Source of the DNA: Qipengyuania_B sp965214525
GTDB taxonomy: Bacteria > Pseudomonadota > Alphaproteobacteria > Sphingomonadales > Sphingomonadaceae
Direction of reading: 5' to 3'
Length of the DNA stretch: 64,000 bases
Assembly (NCBI GenBank): GCA_965214525.1
Contig: OZ243959.1
Location: 2,294,001 to 2,358,000 of the forward strand
Of the stretch, positions 1 through 7,994 are shown in pieces. The position numbers and the translations under genes were made by a program. The notes under the pieces are model-generated. The model did no database searches, was not told where the DNA came from, and saw only the letters and a program-made list of their open reading frames with translations. Every line of letters starts with the position of its first letter. Positions within the stretch are counted from its first letter, which is position 1.

Positions 1-484
1 TCAACAGGCACTGCTGCGTCGCGATTGCCAGCCCTGTGCCGTCGGTATCGACTGCGCCGCCCTCAAGTACCAGGTCACTCACCGTCAGCGGTAGCCCGGC
101 ATCCTGCGCGAGTTCAGCGCCGATCGTCTGGTCGCCGGCCATGCAGTATTTTCCGCCCCAGCCATTGAAGGCGAAGCGCCTCGCAAGCAACAACCCGTCA
201 TCGCCGCGTATCACCAGCGGTCCGGTATCGCGCAACCAGATGTCGCCATACACACGCCGTTCCAGCTTGACCGCACCTGTTACCAGCGAGCGCGCCCGTG
301 CTTCGTTCGTGGCGTCGCGGACCAGCAGGCGGACATCCTGTCCACTGTCCGCCACCGCGTTGGCGAACGCCGCTATCTGCTCTTGTGCCTTGGCCAGGAA
401 GCCGGGCCATTCTTGGGCGTCATGCGGAAACCCGATCCATAGCCAATCCTGCTTCGCCCATTCGGGCGGCATCGTCACAGGCAT
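1..484 (-). CDS. aguA: Agmatine deiminase / peptidyl-arginine deiminase family (partial)
   Basis: Only the N-terminal ~161 residues are in the window; the gene runs off the left edge with no stop seen. The start region MPVTMPPEWAKQDWLWIGFP is typical of agmatine deiminases (PAD family), and the segments RDTGP, FNGWGGKY and VLEGGAVDTDG match conserved blocks around the guanidinium-binding and catalytic residues of the pentein fold. The enzyme would hydrolyse agmatine to N-carbamoylputrescine plus ammonia in the cytoplasm, on the route to putrescine. It lies 10 bp downstream of the M28 peptidase on the same strand, so the two may be co-transcribed. The catalytic cysteine, expected near the C-terminus, cannot be checked here. 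Confidence 0.88.
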   Translation of the reverse strand, partial: MPVTMPPEWAKQDWLWIGFPHDAQEWPGFLAKAQEQIAAFANAVADSGQDVRLLVRDATNEARARSLVTGAVKLERRVYGDIWLRDTGPLVIRGDDGLLLARRFAFNGWGGKYCMAGDQTIGAELAQDAGLPLTVSDLVLEGGAVDTDGTGLAIATQQCLL

Positions 485-494
485 GACCGGGCGG

Positions 495-2198
495 TCAACA
501 GCCTTGCGGGTCGGCGTCGCAAGAGGCTTCGCGGATCGCGCGGAATTCATCGCCCGGCATCCATTGCGGAAAGCTTTCGGAGTTCCCCAGCGCCCGACCG
601 ATCCGGTAGAACAATTGCAGGTCGTTCATCACGCCGGACCAATCCCAATTAGGATCGAACTCGTCCTGCGGGCCGTGATACCGGTTCTCGGTGTAATCCT
701 TGGCGACCAGTTCGCCTGCCGCGCGGCCGCCTTCGATCAAATCCTCGCCGCCATCGACATACAGCATGGGCACCCCGCGCTTGGCGAAAGCGAAGTGGTC
801 GGAGCGATAGTAGTAGCCCTTCTCCGGCGTCGCTTCGAGCGTCGCCACCCGGCCAAGATCATTCAGTGCGGCATTCAGGAACTCGTCCAGCTGGCTTTTG
901 CCGCCGCCAACCACAGTGACATCGTTTGCCGGCCCGGCGACAAGAAAGGCGTCCATGTTGATCCCGCCGACCGTCTTGCTGAGGGGAAAGACCGGGTTCG
1001 CCGCGTAATAATCCGCACCTAGGAGACCGGATTCCTCGGCAGTAACAGCTAGAAAGACCTGGCTGCGCTCTGTTGGTCCGGCCTTTGTATGCGCTGCACC
1101 CAAGGCGACAAGCGCGGCTGTGCCGGTCGCGTTGTCGACCGCGCCGTTGCAGATATTGTCGCCCGTCTCGTCCGGCGTGCAGATCCCCAGGTGATCCCAA
1201 TGCGCCGTGTGCATCACGTATTCGTCCGGCCGTGCACTGCCGGGCAGCATGGCGATCACGTTGCGGGACTGAAACTTGCGGATATCGTTGGCGAAGCTGG
1301 TCGAAGCGGTGAGGCCTAGCGGGATGGCGCGAAAGCCTTGCCGCTTCGCCAGGGCGGAAAGCTGCCCTAGGTCGCGCCCGGCGGCCTGCACGATCCGTTC
1401 GGCAACATTCTTCTGCACCCAGCCGTTCATTTGCGTGAGCGGCGGAGCATCGGCTCCCCGCTGGGCATAGGCCTGCGGACCGGACCAGCTCGATTCGACG
1501 ACGTTCCAGCCATAGGCGGCCGGGAAGGTGTCATGCACGATCAACGCAGCCGCCGCACCCTGCCGGGCGGCCTCTTCGTATTTATAGGTCCAGCGACCGT
1601 AATACGTCATCGCCCGGCCGCCAAACGGGCCGTCCAGCGTGTCCATCTCGTAATCCGGATCGTTGACGAGGATCACTGCTGTCTTGCCGCGCATGTCGAC
1701 GCCCACATAATCGTTCCAGCCGCGTTCGGGCGCGTTGATGCCATAGCCGACGAACACCAGTTCACTATTCGCGATAGCGGTTTGCTGATCCTCGCGATAA
1801 GTCACTCCGACCCATTGATCCGCGTAATCGAAGCTTAAATTCGTGTTCGGCCCGTTCACCGATAGCGGCGCAAAATCCTTGCCGGTGATCTCCACCAGCG
1901 GCACGTCCTGTACCCAAGAGCCGTTATTGCCGGGTTGCAGCCCCGCCTCGCGAAACTGTTCGATCAGAAAGGCAACGGTCTTTTCTTCGCCCGGTGTCCC
2001 CGGCGCCCGTCCTTCGAAGGCGTCGGACGACAAGGTACGCGTGACCTCCACCATCGTCTCGCGGCTGATGTCCCCTGCCTGCGTCTCGGGTATGTCAAGC
2101 GCGCCTGCCGTCATCGGCCGTTCATCCATCTGCGCGGCGCACCCGCCCAGCAACACGGCAGGAAGCAAGGCAGGAATGAACTTGATGATGCTGGGCAT
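495..2198 (-). CDS. M28 family zinc aminopeptidase, lipoprotein
   Basis: A 567-residue secreted metallopeptidase. The chosen ATG (2198) follows an AGAGAGAA ribosome-binding stretch and gives a lipoprotein signal with lipobox LLGGC, so it is probably anchored in the envelope. The middle carries a PA (protease-associated) insert, and the C-terminal half has the M28 di-zinc ligands in order: HTAHWDHLG (about residue 330), the Asp of NGAVDNATG, the catalytic EES (about 388), an Asp in the NMDAF region, and the His of YRSDHF. It would cleave N-terminal residues from peptides in the periplasm. An open frame continues upstream of 2198, but that extension lacks a signal peptide and would cross into the glnE promoter region. 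Exact substrate is unknown. Confidence 0.88.
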   Translation of the reverse strand: MPSIIKFIPALLPAVLLGGCAAQMDERPMTAGALDIPETQAGDISRETMVEVTRTLSSDAFEGRAPGTPGEEKTVAFLIEQFREAGLQPGNNGSWVQDVPLVEITGKDFAPLSVNGPNTNLSFDYADQWVGVTYREDQQTAIANSELVFVGYGINAPERGWNDYVGVDMRGKTAVILVNDPDYEMDTLDGPFGGRAMTYYGRWTYKYEEAARQGAAAALIVHDTFPAAYGWNVVESSWSGPQAYAQRGADAPPLTQMNGWVQKNVAERIVQAAGRDLGQLSALAKRQGFRAIPLGLTASTSFANDIRKFQSRNVIAMLPGSARPDEYVMHTAHWDHLGICTPDETGDNICNGAVDNATGTAALVALGAAHTKAGPTERSQVFLAVTAEESGLLGADYYAANPVFPLSKTVGGINMDAFLVAGPANDVTVVGGGKSQLDEFLNAALNDLGRVATLEATPEKGYYYRSDHFAFAKRGVPMLYVDGGEDLIEGGRAAGELVAKDYTENRYHGPQDEFDPNWDWSGVMNDLQLFYRIGRALGNSESFPQWMPGDEFRAIREASCDADPQGC

Positions 2199-2304
2199 GG
2201 CATTTCTCTCTGCGGATCTACGGGTTACCCAAGCGTTTCGCAGAGCGTCTCGTTCAAGGCAAGGCCGCTTGCGCCCTGGGCGCCCCCCCGGCAAAGCCAG
2301 GTGG

Positions 2305-4965
2305 ATGGATGGCGACTGGACCGGAGCGCTCGACCGCGCACGCACGCACGCACCCTATCTCCGGCGGTTGCTCGAGGCGGGGTCCGATTTGACGGACCTG
2401 TTACAGGAAGGACGGGGCGAGGAGGCGCTATTGCTTGCCCGTCGGGCCGGAAAGAATGTCGCGGATACTGGCCTCGCCCTGCGACGGGAAAAGCAGGCGC
2501 TCGCCCTGGTGCTGGCAATCGGCGATCTGGCGGGCGCGTTCACCCTCGATCACATCATGCGCGAGTTGTCGAATTTCGCCGATCGCGCTTTGACAGGGGC
2601 GATCGAAACCGCAATCGCCCGCCGCGCGCCAGACGCGCAGCCAAACGGCTTCTCGGCTCTGGCGCTGGGCAAGCACGGCGCTTTCGAGCTCAATTACTCC
2701 TCCGATATCGATCCCGTTTTTCTGTACGATGCGCAGACACTGCCGCGTCGGCCAAGGGACGAACCGGCGGAAGCGGCGCAGCGTTATGCGCGCGACATCG
2801 TGCGATTGCTGTCCGACAACACGGCCGAAGGTTACGTTTTTCGCGTGGACCTGCGCCTGCGGCCACAAAGCGAGATCACCCCGTTGGCGCTGTCGTTCGA
2901 TGCGGCCTTGTCGCATTACGAATCGAGCGCGCTGCCCTGGGAGCGGGCGGCCTTCATAAAGGTGCGGATGGCAGCTGGTGATGCGGCCCATGGCACGGAC
3001 TTCCTCGAAGCCATCCGGCCATTCGTATGGCGGCGCAGCCTCGACTTTGGAGCAATCGACGATATCCGGCGGCTGACCCATCGCATCCGCGAGCAGCAAA
3101 CGGGTCCAGCCGAACCGGCGCCCGGGTGGAACGTCAAGTTGGGGCGCGGCGGCATCCGCGAGATCGAATTCTACGCGCAGACCCATCAGCTGGTTCATGG
3201 CGGACGCGATCCGTCCCTGCGCGAGCCGGGAACGCTGGCCGCCATGACCGCCCTCGCCAAGGCCGGACGGGTCGGCGAAGACGCCGCACGCGATCTGAGC
3301 GCAAGCTACCGGACGCTTCGCGATGTCGAACACCGGTTGCAGATGGTCAACGACCGGCAGACCCACACGCTGCCCGAAGGCGAAGCGCTCGAGCACGTGG
3401 CGCGGCTTGCCGGCTTTGCCGACGGGGCGGCGTGGATCGTGCATATCGAACGCGCCGCCGCGGCTGTCGCCCGGTGGTTCGACGCCCTGATTGCAGAAGA
3501 CAGCGCACCGGTTGTGAAGCGCCTCGAGGCGAACAGCGACACGATCGCCAAGCTCGCCGCACGCGTGCGAAGCTGGGCCGATGGCCGATATCGCAGCGTG
3601 CGCAGCGATGCCGCTCGCCAGGCTTTCGAGGAGATGCACGCCCCTTTGTTCGACAGCCTGCTCTTGTCGCCCGATACCGATCAGGCGGTGCTGCGTTGGG
3701 AGGCCCTGCTTGGCAAGTTACCAAGCGCGGTGAACCTGTTCCGCCTGCTGGAAGCGCGTCCGGCCATGCTCGATCAACTGGTGCGTATCCTGACGCTGGC
3801 ACCGCCCCTTGCCGACAAGCTCGCCCGCCGTCCTGAACTGCTCGATCCTTTGATCGACCGCAGCGCCTTCGCGTTGCCCGGTACCATCGAACAGATCGCT
3901 GCTGAGATGGAAGAGCGAGGGCATGGCAAGGACTACGAAGACAGGCTCGACCGCATCCGCGTCGTCACCGGGGAAGCACGGTTCGCGCTGGGCGTGCAGC
4001 TGATCGAGGCTCAGCATGATCCCCTGGAGATTGCTGCTGGGTTGTCGCGTCTGGCCGAGGCGGGCTTGCAGGTTGCGTTGCGAGCGGCGGAGGCAGAGTT
4101 TGCGCAGGCGCATGGCCGGATTGCGGACAGTGAACTCGCGATCCTGGCACTCGGCAGACTAGGCGGCGGCGCGCTAACCCACGCCTCCGACCTCGATATC
4201 GTCTACCTGTTCACCGGTTCGCATGAGGACCAATCCGATGGCCGGCGACCCCTGGGTGCGACGATGTACTTCAACAGGCTGGCCCAGCGTGTGAGCGCGG
4301 CCTTGTCCGTCCCTACTGCGGAGGGGGCACTGTACGACATCGATACTAGGTTGCGGCCGCAAGGCGCTCAGGGTCCGCTGGCGGTCAGCGTTTCCGGTTT
4401 CGCGCGGTATCAGCGGGACGAGGCCTGGACCTGGGAACACATGGCGTTGACACGGGGCCGCATTGTCGCAGGATCGCCGGTAGCGCGCGCCGCCATCGAG
4501 CGGGCGATGGCAGATGCCTTACGCCAGCCGCGCGAGAGCGGGCAGTTGCGCGCCGACGTGCTGGCCATGCGCGCCGAGATGGCGGCACACAAGCCACCCC
4601 GCGGGCTGCTCGATGCAAAGCTGCTACGTGGCGGACTGGTCGATCTGGAGTTCCTCATTCATTATCTGCAGTTACGCGACGGCAGGGCGATTGTGCCAGC
4701 GTTGGATGACGCGTTGGCCCTGTTGGTAAAAGCTGGTCGTTTGCCGGCAGACTTGCGCGAGGCTCAGCACTTCATGCAGCGGTTGCTGATCGCAAACCGG
4801 CTGATCTCGCCGCAATCGAGTGTGCCGCAAGGCAACGCGGGAAGGCAACTGGCACGAATCTGCGGGATGCAGAATATGACCGAACTTCGCGAACGTATGC
4901 TCGAGGCTCGAAATAGTGTCGCGCGTTCCTGGCAAACGGTCATGGGGGAGGGCATAGCGCTTTGA
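2305..4965 (+). CDS. glnE: Bifunctional glutamine synthetase adenylyltransferase/deadenylyltransferase
   Basis: An 886-residue GlnE, slightly shorter than the roughly 950-residue enterobacterial enzyme but normal for sphingomonads. It has two nucleotidyltransferase halves: the N-terminal deadenylylase with ALGKHGAFELNYSSDID (metal-binding Asps near 134 and 136) and the C-terminal adenylylase with ALGRLGGGALTHASDLD (near 628-631). The enzyme adds AMP to, or removes it from, a tyrosine of glutamine synthetase in response to PII state, setting nitrogen assimilation; gltBD lie later in the same window. The ATG at 2305 is the first start past the divergent M28 gene. The reading frame stays open far upstream on the antisense of M28, but that part is not GlnE-like. 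Confidence 0.95.
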   Translation: MDGDWTGALDRARTHAPYLRRLLEAGSDLTDLLQEGRGEEALLLARRAGKNVADTGLALRREKQALALVLAIGDLAGAFTLDHIMRELSNFADRALTGAIETAIARRAPDAQPNGFSALALGKHGAFELNYSSDIDPVFLYDAQTLPRRPRDEPAEAAQRYARDIVRLLSDNTAEGYVFRVDLRLRPQSEITPLALSFDAALSHYESSALPWERAAFIKVRMAAGDAAHGTDFLEAIRPFVWRRSLDFGAIDDIRRLTHRIREQQTGPAEPAPGWNVKLGRGGIREIEFYAQTHQLVHGGRDPSLREPGTLAAMTALAKAGRVGEDAARDLSASYRTLRDVEHRLQMVNDRQTHTLPEGEALEHVARLAGFADGAAWIVHIERAAAAVARWFDALIAEDSAPVVKRLEANSDTIAKLAARVRSWADGRYRSVRSDAARQAFEEMHAPLFDSLLLSPDTDQAVLRWEALLGKLPSAVNLFRLLEARPAMLDQLVRILTLAPPLADKLARRPELLDPLIDRSAFALPGTIEQIAAEMEERGHGKDYEDRLDRIRVVTGEARFALGVQLIEAQHDPLEIAAGLSRLAEAGLQVALRAAEAEFAQAHGRIADSELAILALGRLGGGALTHASDLDIVYLFTGSHEDQSDGRRPLGATMYFNRLAQRVSAALSVPTAEGALYDIDTRLRPQGAQGPLAVSVSGFARYQRDEAWTWEHMALTRGRIVAGSPVARAAIERAMADALRQPRESGQLRADVLAMRAEMAAHKPPRGLLDAKLLRGGLVDLEFLIHYLQLRDGRAIVPALDDALALLVKAGRLPADLREAQHFMQRLLIANRLISPQSSVPQGNAGRQLARICGMQNMTELRERMLEARNSVARSWQTVMGEGIAL

Positions 4966-5043
4966 CGGGTTCGATCTCAGCGTTTTTGCATACTTGACGT
5001 TGCGCCCAGCATAGCATGGTTGCTGGCAAGCAAATTCGTAACG

Positions 5044-5074
5044 CCCGCGAATCACAGGAAATACGCGGGTTTTT
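5044..5074 (+). terminator. Rho-independent terminator after glnE
   Basis: CCCGCG (5044-5049) pairs with CGCGGG (5064-5069) across a 14-nt loop and is followed by five T (5070-5074). It sits about 80 bp past the glnE stop on the same strand. The short stem makes this a moderate call. Confidence 0.5.
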
Positions 5075-5188
5075 CCGATGCGGCGCCAGCTGCGCTTGTT
5101 CGCCGACGCGCGCGCATGCCGCGGGCGCCATCAACTCACCCCGCGATTTTGCCGGTCTGTCCTACTGAACAGATGGCAGGGTTGCCAA

Positions 5189-5202
5189 TTAACGATCGTT
5201 AA
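5189..5202. promoter_or_regulatory. Perfect palindrome, possible operator
   Basis: TTAACGATCGTTAA is a perfect 14-bp palindrome in the upstream region of the M23 peptidase gene, followed a few bases later by another TTAA. It resembles alphaproteobacterial CtrA half-sites (TTAA) but the spacing is 6 rather than 7, so it is not a canonical CtrA box. Its function is inferred only from symmetry and position. Confidence 0.3.
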
Positions 5203-5325
5203 ACCTTAATGAGGCTCAACAGCCTTCAGGACGATTGGTTCCCGCAGGGGGATTGAAGTAAATTGAATGACTTTGGGGGTCTCGGTCGGCGAAAGCCGGC
5301 TTAGAACATAGGACGGGTTGCAGTT

Positions 5326-6018
5326 ATGATTTCTTTGAACAAGGGCCTGGCGGCCAAGGTGATGGGCTTGCCGCTCGCCGCTGTCTTCGCACTGGCCGCG
5401 ACACCTGCCGCGGCTGACGGCAATTTGGTGGCGTCGTATCCCCTGCTTGATGAGGAAACCTCGCCGACGGTGATCGGCGACGGCGATGCCCAATACCGGC
5501 AATTGTTCGCGGAATGGAAGGCGCTTGACGAGCCCGGGCCCGCTCCGCGATCGGCGCAGGGTATCGCAGTCCCATCCGGGATGCCATTGCTCGACGCGAG
5601 GCTGACGAGCAATTTCGGCATGCGTACGCACCCGGTGATGGGGGGTCGCCGCAGCCACAAGGGGATCGATCTGGCCGCCTCGACCGGCACCCCGATCTAC
5701 GCGACGGCTGATGGGCGGGTGTCGATGTCGCAATATTACGGCAGTTACGGCAATTACGTTCAGCTTGAGCATGGTGCCGAACTGCAGACCCGCTATGCCC
5801 ATATGTCCAGCATGACCGTGCGCGAAGGCGAGCAGGTGCGCAAGGGCCAGCTGATCGGCTATGTCGGTTCGACCGGGCGCTCCACCGGTCCCCATCTGCA
5901 CTACGAAGTACGGATGGCGGGTGAAGCGGTGGACCCGCTGCCCTACATGGCGCATTCTCCCGCGCAGCAGGCTTTCGCCATGAACCTGGAAGACGGCGGG
6001 CAAGGCGGACCGGAATAA
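5326..6018 (+). CDS. Secreted M23 family (LytM-type) peptidoglycan endopeptidase
   Basis: A 230-residue protein with an N-terminal signal peptide ending near TPAAADG, then a linker, then a lysostaphin/LytM-type M23 domain. Zinc ligands are visible: the His/Asp pair of HKGIDLA (about residues 111-115) and the HLHYE motif (His 190 and 192). It would cut peptide cross-links of peptidoglycan in the periplasm, or act as a regulator of amidases if partly degenerate; here all ligands look present. A strong terminator follows at 6070-6098, so the gene is probably monocistronic. The upstream palindrome at 5189 may control it. Confidence 0.88.
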   Translation: MISLNKGLAAKVMGLPLAAVFALAATPAAADGNLVASYPLLDEETSPTVIGDGDAQYRQLFAEWKALDEPGPAPRSAQGIAVPSGMPLLDARLTSNFGMRTHPVMGGRRSHKGIDLAASTGTPIYATADGRVSMSQYYGSYGNYVQLEHGAELQTRYAHMSSMTVREGEQVRKGQLIGYVGSTGRSTGPHLHYEVRMAGEAVDPLPYMAHSPAQQAFAMNLEDGGQGGPE

Positions 6019-6069
6019 GAATTCACCTGCGACAATACGGGCTTTACCCTTGATTGGAGCAAGACTTGC

Positions 6070-6098
6070 GGGACGGTAGGCAACTACCGTCCCTTTTT
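6070..6098 (+). terminator. Strong Rho-independent terminator
   Basis: A perfect 10-bp stem, GGGACGGTAG (6070-6079) with CTACCGTCCC (6084-6093), a GCAA tetraloop and five T (6094-6098). It ends the M23 peptidase transcript 52 bp after the stop codon. Confidence 0.9.
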
Positions 6099-6158
6099 CC
6101 TTGCCCGGCCCGCTATCGCTTGCAAGAATTGGCGTATGGTCTCGCATAAGGACGGGGC

Positions 6159-7712
6159 ATGAGGGAGAACGCCATGCATCCGATCCAGCACGCGAAGAAT
6201 CATCCCGATCGGCCTGCGATCGTCATGGCCGGTACGGGCGAGACCGTGTCCTACCAACAACTTGACGAGACCGCGAACCGCATTGCCCGCTTGCTGCGCG
6301 ACCGCGGCCTTGGCGAGGGTGAGGCCTTCGCCGTTCTCCTGCACAATAACGCGATGTATCTTCAACTGGTCTGGGGATCGCAGCGGGCCGGGACGATGAT
6401 GGTGCCGATCCCCACGCGGCTGACTGCCCCTGAAATCGCCTACATGCTCGAGGATAGCGGCGCCCGGTTGCTGGTGACCGAACCGGCTTTCGTGCCGATG
6501 ACACACGAGTTGCAGACGCAAATCCCCGATCTTGCCACGCTGGTGCTCGATGGCGGCGGACGCAACGACCTCGCCACCGCCATCGCCGCGCACTCCGCGG
6601 GCCCGCTGGACGATCCCGCGCCGGGGCTGACCATGCTGTACTCTTCGGGAACGACCGGCCGCCCCAAGGGCATCCGTCCCGCGCCGCCGGCCGATCGCGA
6701 TATCCAGGCACCGGTCGCGCTGACGGGGCTGGCGATGCTCGGGGTCGGCATGCCGGCGGACGGCAGCATCGTCTACCTCTCCCCCGCGCCCCTCTATCAT
6801 GCCGCTCCGCTGGGCTGGTGCAGCACGGTCCACCGCCTTGGCGGGACGGTCGTGGTCATGGAGAAGTTCGATCCCGAAGGGGCCCTCGCGGCGATCGAGC
6901 GGTTTCGCATCACCGACAGCCAATGGGTGCCCACCCACTTCGTCCGCATGCTGAAGCTCGACGAGGCGACCCGCACCCGCTACGATTTGTCGAGCCACCG
7001 GCGTGCCCTGCATGCCGCCGCCCCGTGCCCCGTCCCCGTAAAACGGGCGATGATCGACTGGTGGGGCCCGGTCATCATCGAATATTACGCCGGCAGCGAG
7101 AGCATCGGCATGACCATGATCCACGCCGAGGACTGGCTGTCCCATCCCGGCAGCGTGGGCAAGGCGATCTATGGCACCATCCATATCTGCGGCCCCGATG
7201 GCGACGAATTGCCGCCCGGCACCGACGGCCTCGTCTATTTCGAGAACGCCATCCTTCCCACCTACCACAACGATGCGGCCAAGACGCGCGAGGCCATGCA
7301 CCCGGCCGGTTGGATGACCCTGGGCGATATCGGCCATGTGGACGCGGACGGCTACCTCACCCTCACCGATCGCAAGAGCCACATGATCATTTCGGGCGGG
7401 GTCAACATCTACCCGCAGGAGATCGAGAACCTGCTGGTCACCCACCCGAAGGTGATGGACGCCGCGGTGATCGGCGCGCCCGATGCCGACCTTGGCGAAC
7501 AGGTGGTCGCCGTGGTGCAGCCGCTCGACATGAGCCAGGCGGGCGAGGCGCTGGAGGACGAATTGCGCGCCTTCCTCGCCCCCAGCCTCAGCCGGGTGAA
7601 GATGCCCAGGCGGTTCGACTTTCGCCCCGACCTGCCGCGCGAGGCCAACGGCAAGCTCTACAAGCGCGAACTGCGCGACGAATACGCCGCCCGCGCCCTC
7701 GCCCAAGGCTGA
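6159..7712 (+). CDS. Acyl-CoA synthetase (AMP-dependent ligase)
   Basis: A 517-residue ANL-superfamily enzyme that activates a carboxylic or fatty acid to acyl-CoA through an acyl-AMP. Visible motifs are the P-loop MLYSSGTTGRPKG (about residue 160), YYAGSES (A5), TLGDIGHVDADGYLTLTDR (A7-A8 hinge) and the C-terminal catalytic Lys in NGKLYKR. Two starts are possible: ATG 6159 (AAGGA upstream) and ATG 6174 (GGGAG upstream); the longer is used. Substrate chain length cannot be told from sequence; the closest look is to crotonobetaine/long-chain type ligases. It is monocistronic, with a repeat-rich gap downstream. Confidence 0.85.
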   Translation: MRENAMHPIQHAKNHPDRPAIVMAGTGETVSYQQLDETANRIARLLRDRGLGEGEAFAVLLHNNAMYLQLVWGSQRAGTMMVPIPTRLTAPEIAYMLEDSGARLLVTEPAFVPMTHELQTQIPDLATLVLDGGGRNDLATAIAAHSAGPLDDPAPGLTMLYSSGTTGRPKGIRPAPPADRDIQAPVALTGLAMLGVGMPADGSIVYLSPAPLYHAAPLGWCSTVHRLGGTVVVMEKFDPEGALAAIERFRITDSQWVPTHFVRMLKLDEATRTRYDLSSHRRALHAAAPCPVPVKRAMIDWWGPVIIEYYAGSESIGMTMIHAEDWLSHPGSVGKAIYGTIHICGPDGDELPPGTDGLVYFENAILPTYHNDAAKTREAMHPAGWMTLGDIGHVDADGYLTLTDRKSHMIISGGVNIYPQEIENLLVTHPKVMDAAVIGAPDADLGEQVVAVVQPLDMSQAGEALEDELRAFLAPSLSRVKMPRRFDFRPDLPREANGKLYKRELRDEYAARALAQG

Positions 7713-7754
7713 GCCTGCGCGCCCCGCGCCGCGCCACCTGCACCTCTAAGCCCA

Positions 7755-7846
7755 GGGTGACACAAGTGACACATGTCACCCCCTCGCGTCACCCACCCGA
7801 ACCCCGCACGATTGCGCGGATGCACGGCCCCTGGGTGACACCTGTG
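7755..7846. repeat. Cluster of GTGACAC direct and inverted repeats
   Basis: The 282-bp gap between the acyl-CoA ligase and the restriction-modification gene holds several copies of one motif: GGGTGACAC (7755-7763), GTGACAC (7766-7772), the inverse TGTCACC (7774-7780) and GGGTGACAC again (7833-7841). The middle two form an imperfect dyad. No gene was found in the gap. It may be a short repeat family or protein-binding sites. Confidence 0.5.
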
Positions 7847-7994
7847 CCCCCAAGGGAAACACCCGCGAAGCCACCACGCCGCCCGACGATTGCAAAGAAC
7901 CGCCGCGCAGCTAACACGGGGCAAGGCGTGTAGGAAAGCCATCCGCTTGCAAGGCAAGGTGCGGACGGTACAGGGGCGCGAGGGGACGCATATC

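Larger units (their letters stand above)
4966..5325. other. Intergenic region glnE to M23 peptidase
   Basis: A 360-bp gap with no supported gene. It holds the weak terminator near 5044-5074, the perfect 14-bp palindrome TTAACGATCGTTAA (5189-5202), and a small GAAA-loop hairpin (CGGC GAAA GCCG, about 5287-5298) in the presumed 5' leader of the M23 gene. Short open frames here have neither a ribosome-binding site nor a recognisable product. Confidence 0.5.

Noticed and set aside
6084..7706. 540-codon open frame antisense to the acyl-CoA ligase
   Set aside because: Mirror of a well-supported gene; no ribosome-binding site or domain.
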